Shown here piece by piece: positions 22,054 to 29,737 of a stretch of 59,488 nucleotides of DNA. This DNA comes from CAZCAC01 sp964496575. Lineage in GTDB: Bacteria; Planctomycetota; UBA1135; GCA-002686595. Every line of letters begins with the position of its first letter. Position 1 is the first letter of the stretch. A program made the position numbers and the translations under genes. The stretch is taken from contig CAZCAC010000048.1 in assembly GCA_964496575.1 (NCBI GenBank), forward strand, positions 1 to 59,488, written 5' to 3'. Under the pieces are notes generated by a model. It was not told the origin of the DNA. It made no database searches and worked only from the letters and a program-made list of their open reading frames with translations.

Positions 22054-22418
22054 TTCAGATGCAGACCTACCTGGACGTCGCCGACAACACCGGCGCCAAG
22101 AAGGTCCAGTGCATCAAGGTCCTCGGCGGCACCCACCGCCGCTACGCGAGCCTCGGGGACACGATCGTCGCCTCCGTCAAGAAGGCGATGCCCGGCTCGG
22201 AGATCAAGACGGGCACGGTGGTCAAGGGCGTCATCGTCCGGGTGAAGAAGAACACCCGGCGCAGTGACGGGACCTACGTGCGTTTCGACCAGAACGCCCT
22301 CGTGCTGGTCGACCCCGACGGGAACCCGCGGGGGACCCGCGTGTTCGGCGCCGTGGCTCGCGAGCTTCGCGAGCAGAACTTCATGAAAATCGTCTCCCTC
22401 GCTCAGGAGGTCGTGTGA
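22050..22418 (+). CDS. rplN: 50S ribosomal protein L14
   Basis: The GTG at 22,050 gives MIQMQTYLDVADNTGAKKVQ, the normal L14 start, and 122 residues. GGAGG lies just upstream in the rpsQ end (22,039-22,043). Other signatures are VKGVIVRVKKNTRRSDG and ARELREQNFMKIVSLAQEV. L14 forms bridges to the small subunit and binds RsfS. Confidence 0.96.
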   Translation: MIQMQTYLDVADNTGAKKVQCIKVLGGTHRRYASLGDTIVASVKKAMPGSEIKTGTVVKGVIVRVKKNTRRSDGTYVRFDQNALVLVDPDGNPRGTRVFGAVARELREQNFMKIVSLAQEVV

Positions 22419-22681
22419 TGCACGTTCGCACCGGAGACAAGGTGATCGTCATCGCCGGAAACGACAAGGGCAAGACCGGCGACGTCGTGCGGGCCCTCCC
22501 CAGGGAGAACCGCGTGATCGTCGAAGGCGTCAACTTGCGCTGGAAGCACCGCAAACCCACGCAGCAGCAGCCGCAGGGAGAGCGCGTGCGGATCGAGTAT
22601 CCGATCCACGTCAGCAACGTCATGCACTACGACGCCCAGGCCGAGAAGGGTGTCCGCCGCCGTCCCGGGCAGGAAAGCTAG
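22418..22681 (+). CDS. rplX: 50S ribosomal protein L24
   Basis: L24 (87 residues) is an assembly initiator with a KOW motif (HVRTGDKVIVIAGNDKGKTG). The ATG at 22,418 is preferred over the in-frame GTG 3 nt earlier because it gives the usual MHVRTGD start; it overlaps the rplN stop. The C-terminus is shorter than in E. coli. Confidence 0.94.
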   Translation: MHVRTGDKVIVIAGNDKGKTGDVVRALPRENRVIVEGVNLRWKHRKPTQQQPQGERVRIEYPIHVSNVMHYDAQAEKGVRRRPGQES

Positions 22682-22683
22682 AG

Positions 22684-23337
22684 ATGAGCGCCAAAGAGAA
22701 GAAACAGAAGCCGGACTCCAAGGGCAAGAAGGGCAAGAAGGGCAAGAAGAAGCCCGCCGAGGACGAGACCCCCGAGGTCAAGATCCCGCCCCGCCTCTTC
22801 GAGAAGTACAAGGCCGAGATCCACGACGAGCTCAAGAAGGAGTTCGGCATCGGCAACAGCATGGCCGTCCCGCGCCTCGAGAAGATCGTGGTGAACATGG
22901 GGGTCAAGGGTGCTGTCGAGAACAAGTCCAAGGTCGACACGGCGGCTCGGGACATGGCCACCATCACCGGCCAGCGTCCCACCATCCGCCACGCCAAGCA
23001 CGCGATCAGTGGCTTCAAGCTCCGCGAGGGGATGCCGATCGCCTGCGCGGTGACGCTGCGCAGGGAACGGATGTGGGAGTTCTGCGACCGTCTCCTGACC
23101 ATCGCCCTTCCCCGTATCCGCGACTTCCGCGGTGTGAAGGCCAAGCTGGACGGCCGCGGGAACTACACCCTCGGGATCTCCGAGCAGACGATCTTCCCCG
23201 AGATCGTCTTCGACAAGGTCGAGTTCCAGCAGGGAATGGACGTCACCTTCGTGACCACCGCGCCCAACGACGAGCAGGGCTATTCGCTTCTCAAGAAGCT
23301 GGGAATGCCCTTCGAGAACAGGAACGAGGACAAGTAG
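22684..23337 (+). CDS. rplE: 50S ribosomal protein L5 with lysine-rich N-terminal extension
   Basis: Residues from about 38 on are normal L5 (PRLEKIVVNMGVKGAVENKS, ITGQRPTIRHAKHAISGFKL, REGMPIACAVTLRRERMWEF, GRGNYTLGISEQTIFPEI). The first ~36 residues (MSAKEKKQKPDSKGKKGKKG and onward) are a lysine-rich extension, giving 217 residues instead of about 180. L5 binds 5S rRNA in the central protuberance. The ATG at 22,684 is 2 nt after the rplX stop. Confidence 0.95.
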   Translation: MSAKEKKQKPDSKGKKGKKGKKKPAEDETPEVKIPPRLFEKYKAEIHDELKKEFGIGNSMAVPRLEKIVVNMGVKGAVENKSKVDTAARDMATITGQRPTIRHAKHAISGFKLREGMPIACAVTLRRERMWEFCDRLLTIALPRIRDFRGVKAKLDGRGNYTLGISEQTIFPEIVFDKVEFQQGMDVTFVTTAPNDEQGYSLLKKLGMPFENRNEDK

Positions 23338-23342
23338 AAGCC

Positions 23343-23528
23343 ATGGCCAAGACCTCACTGATCGTCAAGTCCCAGCGCAAGCCGAAGTTCAAGGTGCGCG
23401 GCTACCGGCGTTGTCAGATGTGCGGCCGCCCGCGGGCGGTCTATCGGAAGTTCCAGATCTGCCGTATCTGCCTGCGGGAGCGCGCGCTCCTCGGCGAGAT
23501 CCCCGGCATGCGCAAGGCGTCCTGGTAG
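23343..23528 (+). CDS. rpsN: 30S ribosomal protein S14, zinc-binding type
   Basis: This 61-residue protein is the short, zinc-containing S14 (often called rpsZ), with cysteines 24, 27, 40 and 43 (CQMC and CRIC). It begins MAKTSLIVKSQRKPKFKVRG and ends GEIPGMRKASW. It stands in the usual L5-S14-S8 order. Confidence 0.96.
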   Translation: MAKTSLIVKSQRKPKFKVRGYRRCQMCGRPRAVYRKFQICRICLRERALLGEIPGMRKASW

Positions 23529-23544
23529 GGGAGGAAGACGAGCC

Positions 23545-23940
23545 ATGATGACCGATCCTATCGCGGACATGCTGACCCGCATTCGCAACGCCAACGCGAT
23601 CAGCCGCAAGTACGTTTCGATGCCGGCCTCGAAGATCAAGGTGGGCATCGCCGAGGCGCTGAAGGCGGAAGGCTTCATCGCCGACTACTCGGTGACCGAG
23701 GCCAAGCCGGCCAGCGAGCTGAAGCTGCGGCTCAAGTACGGCCCCGACGGCGAGAAGGTGATTCGCACCATCGATCGGGTCAGCAAGCCCGGTTGCCGCG
23801 TCTACACCGACGTCAACGACATGCCGCGCGTCCTTCGCGGCCTGGGAATCCTCGTGCTCTCCACCCCTCGGGGAGTGCTTTCCGATCGAGCTGCCCGCAA
23901 GGAGAACCTCGGGGGCGAGATCCTCTGCAAGGTCTGTTGA
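23545..23940 (+). CDS. rpsH: 30S ribosomal protein S8
   Basis: S8 (131 residues) binds the central domain of 16S rRNA and in E. coli represses the spc operon. MTDPIADMLTRIRNA and the C-terminal STPRGVLSDRAARKENLGGE are diagnostic. Two ATGs in a row (23,545 and 23,548) could each start translation. rplF begins 3 nt after the stop. Confidence 0.96.
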   Translation: MMTDPIADMLTRIRNANAISRKYVSMPASKIKVGIAEALKAEGFIADYSVTEAKPASELKLRLKYGPDGEKVIRTIDRVSKPGCRVYTDVNDMPRVLRGLGILVLSTPRGVLSDRAARKENLGGEILCKVC

Positions 23941-23943
23941 GTC

Positions 23944-24495
23944 ATGTCGCGTATCGGAAAACAACCCGTCGCCCTGCCCAGTGGCGTCACCGTCAACGTC
24001 GGCGCTGATCGCTCCGTCACTGTCAAGGGGCCCAACGGCACCCTGAACATGGCACTGCGCCCCGAGGTCGAGGTCGCCGTCGACGGCAACGTGGCCCAGG
24101 TGAACCTGACCGGCACCGGCAGCTCGCGGCAGGCAGGCGCCTTCCACGGACTGACCCGGGCGCTGCTCAACAACATGGTCAACGGCGTGACCAAGGGCTT
24201 CGAGAAGAAGCTCGAGATCATCGGCGTCGGCTGGAACGCGGCTGCGCAGGGCCCGAACAAGCTGGTCCTGAACATCGGCTTCTGCCACCCGGTCGAGGTC
24301 GACATGCCGCAGGGCGTGAGTGTCGAGACCCCCAAGCCGACCCAGATCATCGTCAAGGGCGCGGATCGCCAGGCAGTGGGTCACATCGCCGCCGTGATTC
24401 GCAAGGTACGACCCCCCGAGCCCTACAAGGGCAAGGGCATCCGCTACTCCGGCGAGTACGTTCGGCGTAAGGCTGGCAAGACCTTCGGTAGCTGA
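23944..24495 (+). CDS. rplF: 50S ribosomal protein L6
   Basis: The 183-residue L6 begins MSRIGKQPVALPSGVTVNV, has the duplicated L6 fold, and ends with RKVRPPEPYKGKGIRYSGEY and the basic tail. It lies near the factor-binding site of the large subunit. Length and order are standard. Confidence 0.95.
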   Translation: MSRIGKQPVALPSGVTVNVGADRSVTVKGPNGTLNMALRPEVEVAVDGNVAQVNLTGTGSSRQAGAFHGLTRALLNNMVNGVTKGFEKKLEIIGVGWNAAAQGPNKLVLNIGFCHPVEVDMPQGVSVETPKPTQIIVKGADRQAVGHIAAVIRKVRPPEPYKGKGIRYSGEYVRRKAGKTFGS

Positions 24496-24515
24496 GACAG
24501 AGGCCAAAGAGTTCC

Positions 24516-24884
24516 ATGAAGACCGTTCTCCTCAAGAATCGCAAGCGTCTCCGCCGTCGTCGTTCGGTGCGCCGGAAGCTCCGCGCCCATACCACCCTGC
24601 CGCGCCTGTCGATCAACCGCACGCTGAAGCACTTCTCGGCTCAGGTGATCGATGACGCAGAGGGTCGTACCCTGGCCGCGGCCACCTCCACCTCCAAGAG
24701 CCTCGCCGACGAGCTGGCCGGCAAGACCAAGACCCAGCGGGCCGCGGTGGTTGGCGCCGAGCTCGCGCGCCGCGCCAAGGAAGCCGGCATCGAGGGAGTC
24801 GCGTTCGACCGCGGCCATTGCAAGTACCACGGCCGCGTGAAGGCCTTCGCCGACGCCGCGCGCGAAGCGGGCCTCAAGTTCTAG
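24516..24884 (+). CDS. rplR: 50S ribosomal protein L18
   Basis: L18 (122 residues) binds 5S rRNA. It begins MKTVLLKNRKRLRRRRSVRR and has the signatures RLSINRTLKHFSAQVIDDAE and ARRAKEAGIEGVAFDRGHCK, ending FADAAREAGLKF. Length is typical. Confidence 0.95.
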   Translation: MKTVLLKNRKRLRRRRSVRRKLRAHTTLPRLSINRTLKHFSAQVIDDAEGRTLAAATSTSKSLADELAGKTKTQRAAVVGAELARRAKEAGIEGVAFDRGHCKYHGRVKAFADAAREAGLKF

Positions 24885-24911
24885 CTTTCACCACCAGCAG
24901 CAACACAATCG

Positions 24912-25424
24912 ATGAAACGCAAGATCGAATACGTCGACACGGTTGAAGTCGAGGAGATGGGGGATCTCGCCGAGACCCTCGTCAAGGTCAACCGTTCCGC
25001 AGCGGTGGTCAAGGGTGGACGCCGTTTCTCCTTCTCGGCCCTCTCCGTGGTCGGGAACCGGGAAGGCGTCGTGGGCTACGGCTTCGGCAAGGCTCGCCAG
25101 GTGCCGGCCGCGATCGAGAAGGCCGCCAAGGACGGGCGCAAGCACGTCCAGCGCGTTCCGGTCGCCGAGGGCGGCACCATTCCCCACGAGGTCACCGGGC
25201 GCTACTGCGGGTCGCGAATCCGCATGCTGCCCGCCTCTCCCGGTACCGGCATCATCGCCTGCTCCTCGGTGCGCGCGGTGTGCGAGATGGCCGGCGTCAC
25301 CAACATCCTCACCAAGTCCTACGGTTCGACGAACCCCGTCAACCTGGTCAAGGCGACCCTGGACGCCCTCGCCCAGCTCCGCACTCGCGAGCAGGTAGAG
25401 GAGCTCCGCGGCGTCAAGCTCTAG
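24912..25424 (+). CDS. rpsE: 30S ribosomal protein S5
   Basis: S5 (170 residues) has the N-terminal RNA-binding domain (VKVNRSAAVVKGGRRFSFSA) and C-terminal S5 fold (GTGIIACSSVRAVCEMAGV, SYGSTNPVNLVKATLDAL). It acts in decoding fidelity. The next gene is rplO after 10 nt; the rpmD (L30) gene that separates them in E. coli and Bacillus is absent. Confidence 0.96.
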   Translation: MKRKIEYVDTVEVEEMGDLAETLVKVNRSAAVVKGGRRFSFSALSVVGNREGVVGYGFGKARQVPAAIEKAAKDGRKHVQRVPVAEGGTIPHEVTGRYCGSRIRMLPASPGTGIIACSSVRAVCEMAGVTNILTKSYGSTNPVNLVKATLDALAQLRTREQVEELRGVKL

Positions 25425-25434
25425 GCCTCTCGTC

Positions 25435-25917
25435 ATGGATCTCAAGACCGTCTGCAGCAAGGGCACCAAGTACGAGAAGCGTCGCCGCATCGGGCGAGGC
25501 ATCGGCAGTGGTAGCGGCAAGACCAGTGGCCGCGGCCACAAGGGGCAGGGCTCCCGTTCGGGGTACAGCCGCAAGCCGGGTCACGAGGGTGGCCAGATGC
25601 CGATCTACCGGCGTGTGCCCAAGCGCGGCTTCACGAACGCGCGCTTCCGGACCGACTACACCGTGGTCAACGTCAGCGCCCTCGGCGCGTTCGACGCGGA
25701 CAGCACCGTCGACCTGGATGCGGTCATCAGCCGCGGCCTGGTCAGCCTGAACACCCCGCTGCTGAAGATCCTCGGCAACGGTGAGCTCTCCGTGAAGCTG
25801 ACCGTCCGGGCGCAGAAGTTCAGCAAGAGTGCCCGCGAGAAGATCGAGGCAGCCGGCGGGCAGGTCGTGGTTCTCGATTCGAAGGGCGCCGAGCTCGCCC
25901 AGGGAGCGGAAGGCTAG
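25435..25917 (+). CDS. rplO: 50S ribosomal protein L15
   Basis: L15 (160 residues) starts with a glycine-rich arm (IGRGIGSGSGKTSGRGHKGQ) and KPGHEGGQMPIYRRVPKRGF, then a compact C-terminal domain. The N-terminus MDLKTVCSKGTKYEKRRRIG is a variant of the usual start. The stop TAG overlaps the secY GTG by 1 nt. Confidence 0.94.
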   Translation: MDLKTVCSKGTKYEKRRRIGRGIGSGSGKTSGRGHKGQGSRSGYSRKPGHEGGQMPIYRRVPKRGFTNARFRTDYTVVNVSALGAFDADSTVDLDAVISRGLVSLNTPLLKILGNGELSVKLTVRAQKFSKSAREKIEAAGGQVVVLDSKGAELAQGAEG

Positions 25918-27230
25918 TGGAAAACGCCTCCTTCCTGAACCTCTTCAAGATCGAGGACACGCGGAAGAAGATCTTCACCACGGTTCTTCTCCTGCTGTGC
26001 TACCGCGTCGGCTTCCAGGTGCCGATCCCCGGGATGAGCCCGGAGTTCCTGAAGAGCACCGCCGAGCAAGGGACGATCTTCGGCATGATGAGCGCCTTCT
26101 CCGGCGGCTCGATCGGCCAGACGACCATCTTCGCCCTGGGCATCATGCCCTACATCTCGGCGTCGATCATCTTCTCCATGCTCTCGAAGGTCTCGCCGAC
26201 CCTCGAGGCAGTGGCCAAGGAAGGGGCCTCGGGGCAGAAGAAGATCAACCAGTGGACGCGCCTGGCGGTGGTTCCGATCGCCTTGATCCAGGCGATGTTC
26301 GTCCACACCGGGGTCTTCCTGCAGAACCCCGCCATGGTCGACCGGGGGATGCACGGCCACGGGTTCGTGCTCGGGATCATCGTGATCATGTCGCTCCTGG
26401 CGGGCGCGCTGGTGGTGATGTGGATCGGTGAGCTGATCACCGAACACGGCGTCGGCAACGGCGCTTCCCTGATCATCATGGCCGGGATCATCGCGCAGAT
26501 GCCCGCGTCCCTGGCGCTCCTGGCTCGCGACGACAACTTCTGGCAGGTCCTGCTACAGATCGCCGGGATCTGGGTCGTGACCGTCTTCTTCGTGGTCTTC
26601 ATCCACAAGGGCGCGCGCCGGGTGCCGATCCAGTACGCCCGGCTGACCCGCGGCCGCCGCGTCTACGGCGGCCAGCGCCACTACCTGCCGCTGAAGGTCA
26701 ACATGGCCGGCGTGATGCCGATCATCTTCGCCTCGGTGCTCTTCGTCGTCCCCAGCCTGCTCTTCACCTGGATCGGCATCCAGGAGCTGACCCGGGTGTT
26801 CAACGATCCCACCGGCTTCGTCTACGTCAGTCTTTACGTCTCCCTCGTCTTCGGTTTCTGCTTCTTCTGGAACCGACTGATGTTCAAGCCGGACGAGATC
26901 GCCGACAACCTGCGTGAACACGGGTCTTTCATCCCGGGGATCCGCCCCGGTGCGAAGACCGCTGAATTCCTGTCCAACGTCCTGACCCGCATCACCATCG
27001 CCGGCGCCGCCTTCCTGGCGGTCATCGCGGTGCTTCCCTCGTTCATCACCAAGGGGAGCTCGTTGCCGATGAACATGCGCTACTTCCTGGGCGGCACCTC
27101 GGTGCTGATCGTCGTCGGCGTCGCCCTGGAGCTGGTGGATCGCCTACAGTCGCAGCTCGTCATGAAGGGCTTCGACGGTCAGGCGGGCGGGGCATCCGGT
27201 CCGGGATGGACCAAGAAGGAGCGAGCATGA
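25917..27230 (+). CDS. secY: SecY, pore subunit of the Sec translocon
   Basis: This 437-residue inner-membrane protein has the SecY pattern of ten transmembrane helices. Signatures include RVGFQVPIPGM in helix 1, SIGQTTIFALGIMPYISASI around helix 2, and GSFIPGIRPGAKTAEFL in the cytoplasmic loop before helix 9. GTG 25,917 is taken as start because it directly overlaps the rplO stop and gives the usual short N-terminus. It works with SecE (472-912). adk overlaps its end by 4 nt. Confidence 0.95.
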   Translation: MENASFLNLFKIEDTRKKIFTTVLLLLCYRVGFQVPIPGMSPEFLKSTAEQGTIFGMMSAFSGGSIGQTTIFALGIMPYISASIIFSMLSKVSPTLEAVAKEGASGQKKINQWTRLAVVPIALIQAMFVHTGVFLQNPAMVDRGMHGHGFVLGIIVIMSLLAGALVVMWIGELITEHGVGNGASLIIMAGIIAQMPASLALLARDDNFWQVLLQIAGIWVVTVFFVVFIHKGARRVPIQYARLTRGRRVYGGQRHYLPLKVNMAGVMPIIFASVLFVVPSLLFTWIGIQELTRVFNDPTGFVYVSLYVSLVFGFCFFWNRLMFKPDEIADNLREHGSFIPGIRPGAKTAEFLSNVLTRITIAGAAFLAVIAVLPSFITKGSSLPMNMRYFLGGTSVLIVVGVALELVDRLQSQLVMKGFDGQAGGASGPGWTKKERA

Positions 27231-27880
27231 GCGGTGCACAAGTCATCATCCTGCTGGGGCCTCCCGGCGCCGGCAAGGGAACCCAGGCCGTGCGCGTGGC
27301 GGCCGAGATGGGCCTCGCCCACGTCGCCACCGGCGACCTCTTCCGGGAGAACCTCGGCAAGGGCACCGACCTGGGCAACCGGGCCAAGGAGTACATGGAA
27401 GCGGGCAAGCTGGTCCCCGACGAGCTGGTCCTCGAGATGCTCTTCGACCGTGTCGCTCAGCCGGACTGCCAGGAAGGCTACCTGCTCGACGGCTTCCCGC
27501 GCACCCTGCCCCAGGCCGAGGCGCTGACCAAGGCCCTGGGTGACCAGCCCAGCCAGACCCTGCTCCTCGAGGTGCCCGACGAGGTCCTCGTCGACCGGGC
27601 CGGCGGTCGCTTGCTCTGCAAGGACTGCCCCCAGATTCACCATGCAACCTTCTCGCCCCCGAAGAAAGAGGGTGTCTGCGATGCCTGTGGAGGAGAGCTC
27701 TACCGGCGGAAGGACGACGCCCCCGAGGTGGTTCGCGAACGGCTCAAGGTCTTCCACGGGGAGACCCAGCCGATGATCGACTACTACCGCGAGCGTGGCT
27801 CGCTGGAAGCCGTCGATGGCAGCAAGGCTCCGGACGAGGTGTTCGCCGCGCTCAAGACCCGCCTGCGAGGGGCGGACTGA
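27227..27880 (+). CDS. adk: Adenylate kinase, zinc-lid type
   Basis: The enzyme interconverts ATP + AMP and 2 ADP. The 217-residue reading from ATG 27,227 has the P-loop GPPGAGKGTQ (11-20), the AMP site (TGDLFRE; LLDGFPRT) and a zinc-type lid with Cys131, 134, 151 and 154 (CKDC, CDAC). It lies in the usual secY-adk-infA order. The start overlaps the secY stop (ATGA). An upstream in-frame GTG/ATG reading was rejected because it lies within secY. Confidence 0.95.
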   Translation: MSGAQVIILLGPPGAGKGTQAVRVAAEMGLAHVATGDLFRENLGKGTDLGNRAKEYMEAGKLVPDELVLEMLFDRVAQPDCQEGYLLDGFPRTLPQAEALTKALGDQPSQTLLLEVPDEVLVDRAGGRLLCKDCPQIHHATFSPPKKEGVCDACGGELYRRKDDAPEVVRERLKVFHGETQPMIDYYRERGSLEAVDGSKAPDEVFAALKTRLRGAD

Positions 27881-28128
27881 TGGCCAAGGAAGAACCGATC
27901 GTAGTTGAAGCCATCGTGGAGGAAGCCCTCCCGAACGCGCGCTTTCGTGCGCGCCTGGAGTCGGGACACCAGATCCTGGCCCACGTGAGCGGCAAGATGC
28001 GGATGCACTACATCCGGATCATGGCCGGAGACAAGATCACCGTCGAGATGTCCCCTTACGACTTGACCAAGGGACGGATCATCTCGCGCGGCGACCGGAG
28101 ATACCGACGACGGAGACGCAGAAGATGA
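27880..28128 (+). CDS. infA: Translation initiation factor IF-1 with poly-arginine tail
   Basis: The OB-fold factor blocks the A site during initiation. MAKEEPIVVEAIVEEALPNA, LESGHQILAHVSGKMRMHYI and GDKITVEMSPYDLTKGRI are standard. The protein has 82 residues, about ten more than usual, because it ends in an arginine-rich tail (GDRRYRRRRRRR). The start shares its A with the adk stop and the stop overlaps the rpmJ ATG by 3 nt. Confidence 0.94.
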   Translation: MAKEEPIVVEAIVEEALPNARFRARLESGHQILAHVSGKMRMHYIRIMAGDKITVEMSPYDLTKGRIISRGDRRYRRRRRRR

Positions 28129-28244
28129 AGGTTCGAAGTAGTGTTCGCCGGATCTGCTCCAACTGCAAGATCATCAGGCGACGTGGAGTGCTGCGGGTCA
28201 TCTGCAGCGCGGACCCGCGTCACAAGCAGCGTCAAGGCAAGTAA
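28125..28244 (+). CDS. rpmJ: 50S ribosomal protein L36
   Basis: This 39-residue protein is short but clear: MKVRSSVRRICSNCKIIRRR, then GVLRVICSADPRHKQRQGK. Cys11, Cys14, Cys27 and His33 form the zinc site of the primary (C+) L36. The ATG at 28,125 overlaps the infA stop. The following 42-nt gap (28,245-28,286) is the most AT-rich stretch of the cluster, with repeated GTAC words. Confidence 0.95.
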   Translation: MKVRSSVRRICSNCKIIRRRGVLRVICSADPRHKQRQGK

Positions 28245-28286
28245 CGTACCAGCGAAGTACATAGTACCCTTACGGAGTGAACGATA

Positions 28287-28670
28287 ATGCCGCGTGTAGT
28301 CGGTGTTGACATCCCCAATAACAAGCGCCTGGAGATCGCCCTCACCTATATCTATGGGGTAGGGCAGACCACGTCGCAGAAGGTCTGCAAAGAGCTCAAC
28401 CTGGATCCGGGTCTCCAAGCCCGGGACCTGACCGAGGAGCAGATCACCGTCCTGGCCAACCACCTCGAGAAGCACTACGAGGTCGAGGGTGACCTGCGCC
28501 GCAGCGTCGCCGCTGCGATCGCGCGCCTTCGAGACATCGGTAGCTACCGGGGGCTCCGCCACCGGCGTGGCTTGCCGGTTCGGGGACAGCGAACGCGGAC
28601 CAACGCCCGCGGTCGGAAGGGCCCGAAGAAGACCGTGGCCGGGAAGAAGTCCGTCAAGGGCATGAAGTAG
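28287..28670 (+). CDS. rpsM: 30S ribosomal protein S13
   Basis: S13 (127 residues) forms head-domain bridges. It begins MPRVVGVDIPNNKRLEIALT and has TYIYGVGQTTSQKVCKELNL and the C-terminal tail RGLPVRGQRTRTNARGRKGP. A GGAG ribosome-binding site lies in the AT-richer leader. It starts the alpha-operon part of the cluster (rpsM-rpsK-rpsD-rpoA-rplQ). Confidence 0.96.
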   Translation: MPRVVGVDIPNNKRLEIALTYIYGVGQTTSQKVCKELNLDPGLQARDLTEEQITVLANHLEKHYEVEGDLRRSVAAAIARLRDIGSYRGLRHRRGLPVRGQRTRTNARGRKGPKKTVAGKKSVKGMK

Positions 28671-28694
28671 GCGCGAAGCGCCCGAGCAAAGATC

Positions 28695-29075
28695 ATGGCG
28701 AAAGGCATCAAGCGAAAGCCGAAGAAGAACGTCGCCAAGGGCATCGTTCACATCAAGGCGAGCTTCAACAACACCATCATCACCATCACCGACATGAACG
28801 GCGCCGCGATCTCCGCGGGGTCCGCCGGCGGGATGGGCTTCAAGGGAACACGCAAGAGCACCCCGTTCGCCGCCCAGCGCGCGTCGGACAGCGCGGCTCA
28901 TGCTGCTACCCGTCACGGGTTGCGCGAGGTCGAGGTGCGTATCAAGGGTGCGGGTTCCGGTCGCGAATCGGCGATCCGCGCGCTCAACAACGCCGGCCTG
29001 AAGGTCCTCAGCATCGAGGACGTCACCCCCCTCCCGCACAACGGCTGCCGCGCCAGCAAGCGGCGCCGCGTCTAG
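28695..29075 (+). CDS. rpsK: 30S ribosomal protein S11
   Basis: S11 (126 residues) lies on the platform. It shows GIVHIKASFNNTIITITDMN, SAGGMGFKGTRKSTPFAAQ and the C-terminal PHNGCRASKRRRV. The Gly/Ala-rich SAG motif is intact. rpsD follows after 24 nt. Confidence 0.96.
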   Translation: MAKGIKRKPKKNVAKGIVHIKASFNNTIITITDMNGAAISAGSAGGMGFKGTRKSTPFAAQRASDSAAHAATRHGLREVEVRIKGAGSGRESAIRALNNAGLKVLSIEDVTPLPHNGCRASKRRRV

Positions 29076-29099
29076 AGTCCCACAGGATCTGAGAGTTCA

Positions 29100-29726
29100 A
29101 TGGCTCGATACACTGGCAACAAGTGCAAGCTGTGCCGCCGGGAAGGCATGAAGCTCTTCCTGAAGGGGCAACGCTGCTTCGCCGACAGGTGTGCTCTCTC
29201 TCGCCGGGACTACCCGCCGGGAGTGCATGCCCAGAAACGGACGAAGGTCACCGAATACGGCGTTCGTCTGCGCGAGAAGCAGAAACTCAAGCGGATCTAC
29301 GGCGTCCAGGAGAAGCAGTTCCGACTGTACTTCAAGGAGGCGGAGCGCATGAAGGGCAACACCGGAGAGAACCTCCTGATGTTCCTCGAGCGTCGTCTCG
29401 ACAACGTGGTGCTGTCCAGTGGCTTCGCGCTCTCGCGCAACCACGCCCGGCAGCTGATCAACCACGGTCACTTCCGCGTCAACGAGCGCCGCGTGGACAT
29501 CTCGTCGTTCCGGCTCCGTCCGGGTGACGTCGTCCAGCCCGGGACCAAGGATTCGACCCGGAAGATCGTCGCCGAGGCGGTCGAGGTCAACAAGTCCCAG
29601 CCCGTGCCGAACTGGATCGAAGCCAGCCACGACACGTTGACCGCGAAAGTGCTCGGAGTCCCCAAGCGCGCGGACGTTCCCCACCCGATCCAAGAACAGC
29701 TCATCATCGAGCTCTGCTCGAAGTAA
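29100..29726 (+). CDS. rpsD: 30S ribosomal protein S4, zinc-binding type
   Basis: S4 (208 residues) is a primary 16S binder and, in E. coli, the alpha-operon repressor. Cysteines 9, 12, 26 and 31 make the N-terminal zinc site found in the C+ form. The S4 RNA-binding domain (RLDNVVLSSGFALSRNHARQ, then LINHGHFRVNERRVDI) is intact. Length is normal. Confidence 0.96.
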   Translation: MARYTGNKCKLCRREGMKLFLKGQRCFADRCALSRRDYPPGVHAQKRTKVTEYGVRLREKQKLKRIYGVQEKQFRLYFKEAERMKGNTGENLLMFLERRLDNVVLSSGFALSRNHARQLINHGHFRVNERRVDISSFRLRPGDVVQPGTKDSTRKIVAEAVEVNKSQPVPNWIEASHDTLTAKVLGVPKRADVPHPIQEQLIIELCSK

Positions 29727-29737
29727 CGGGAGTCACC

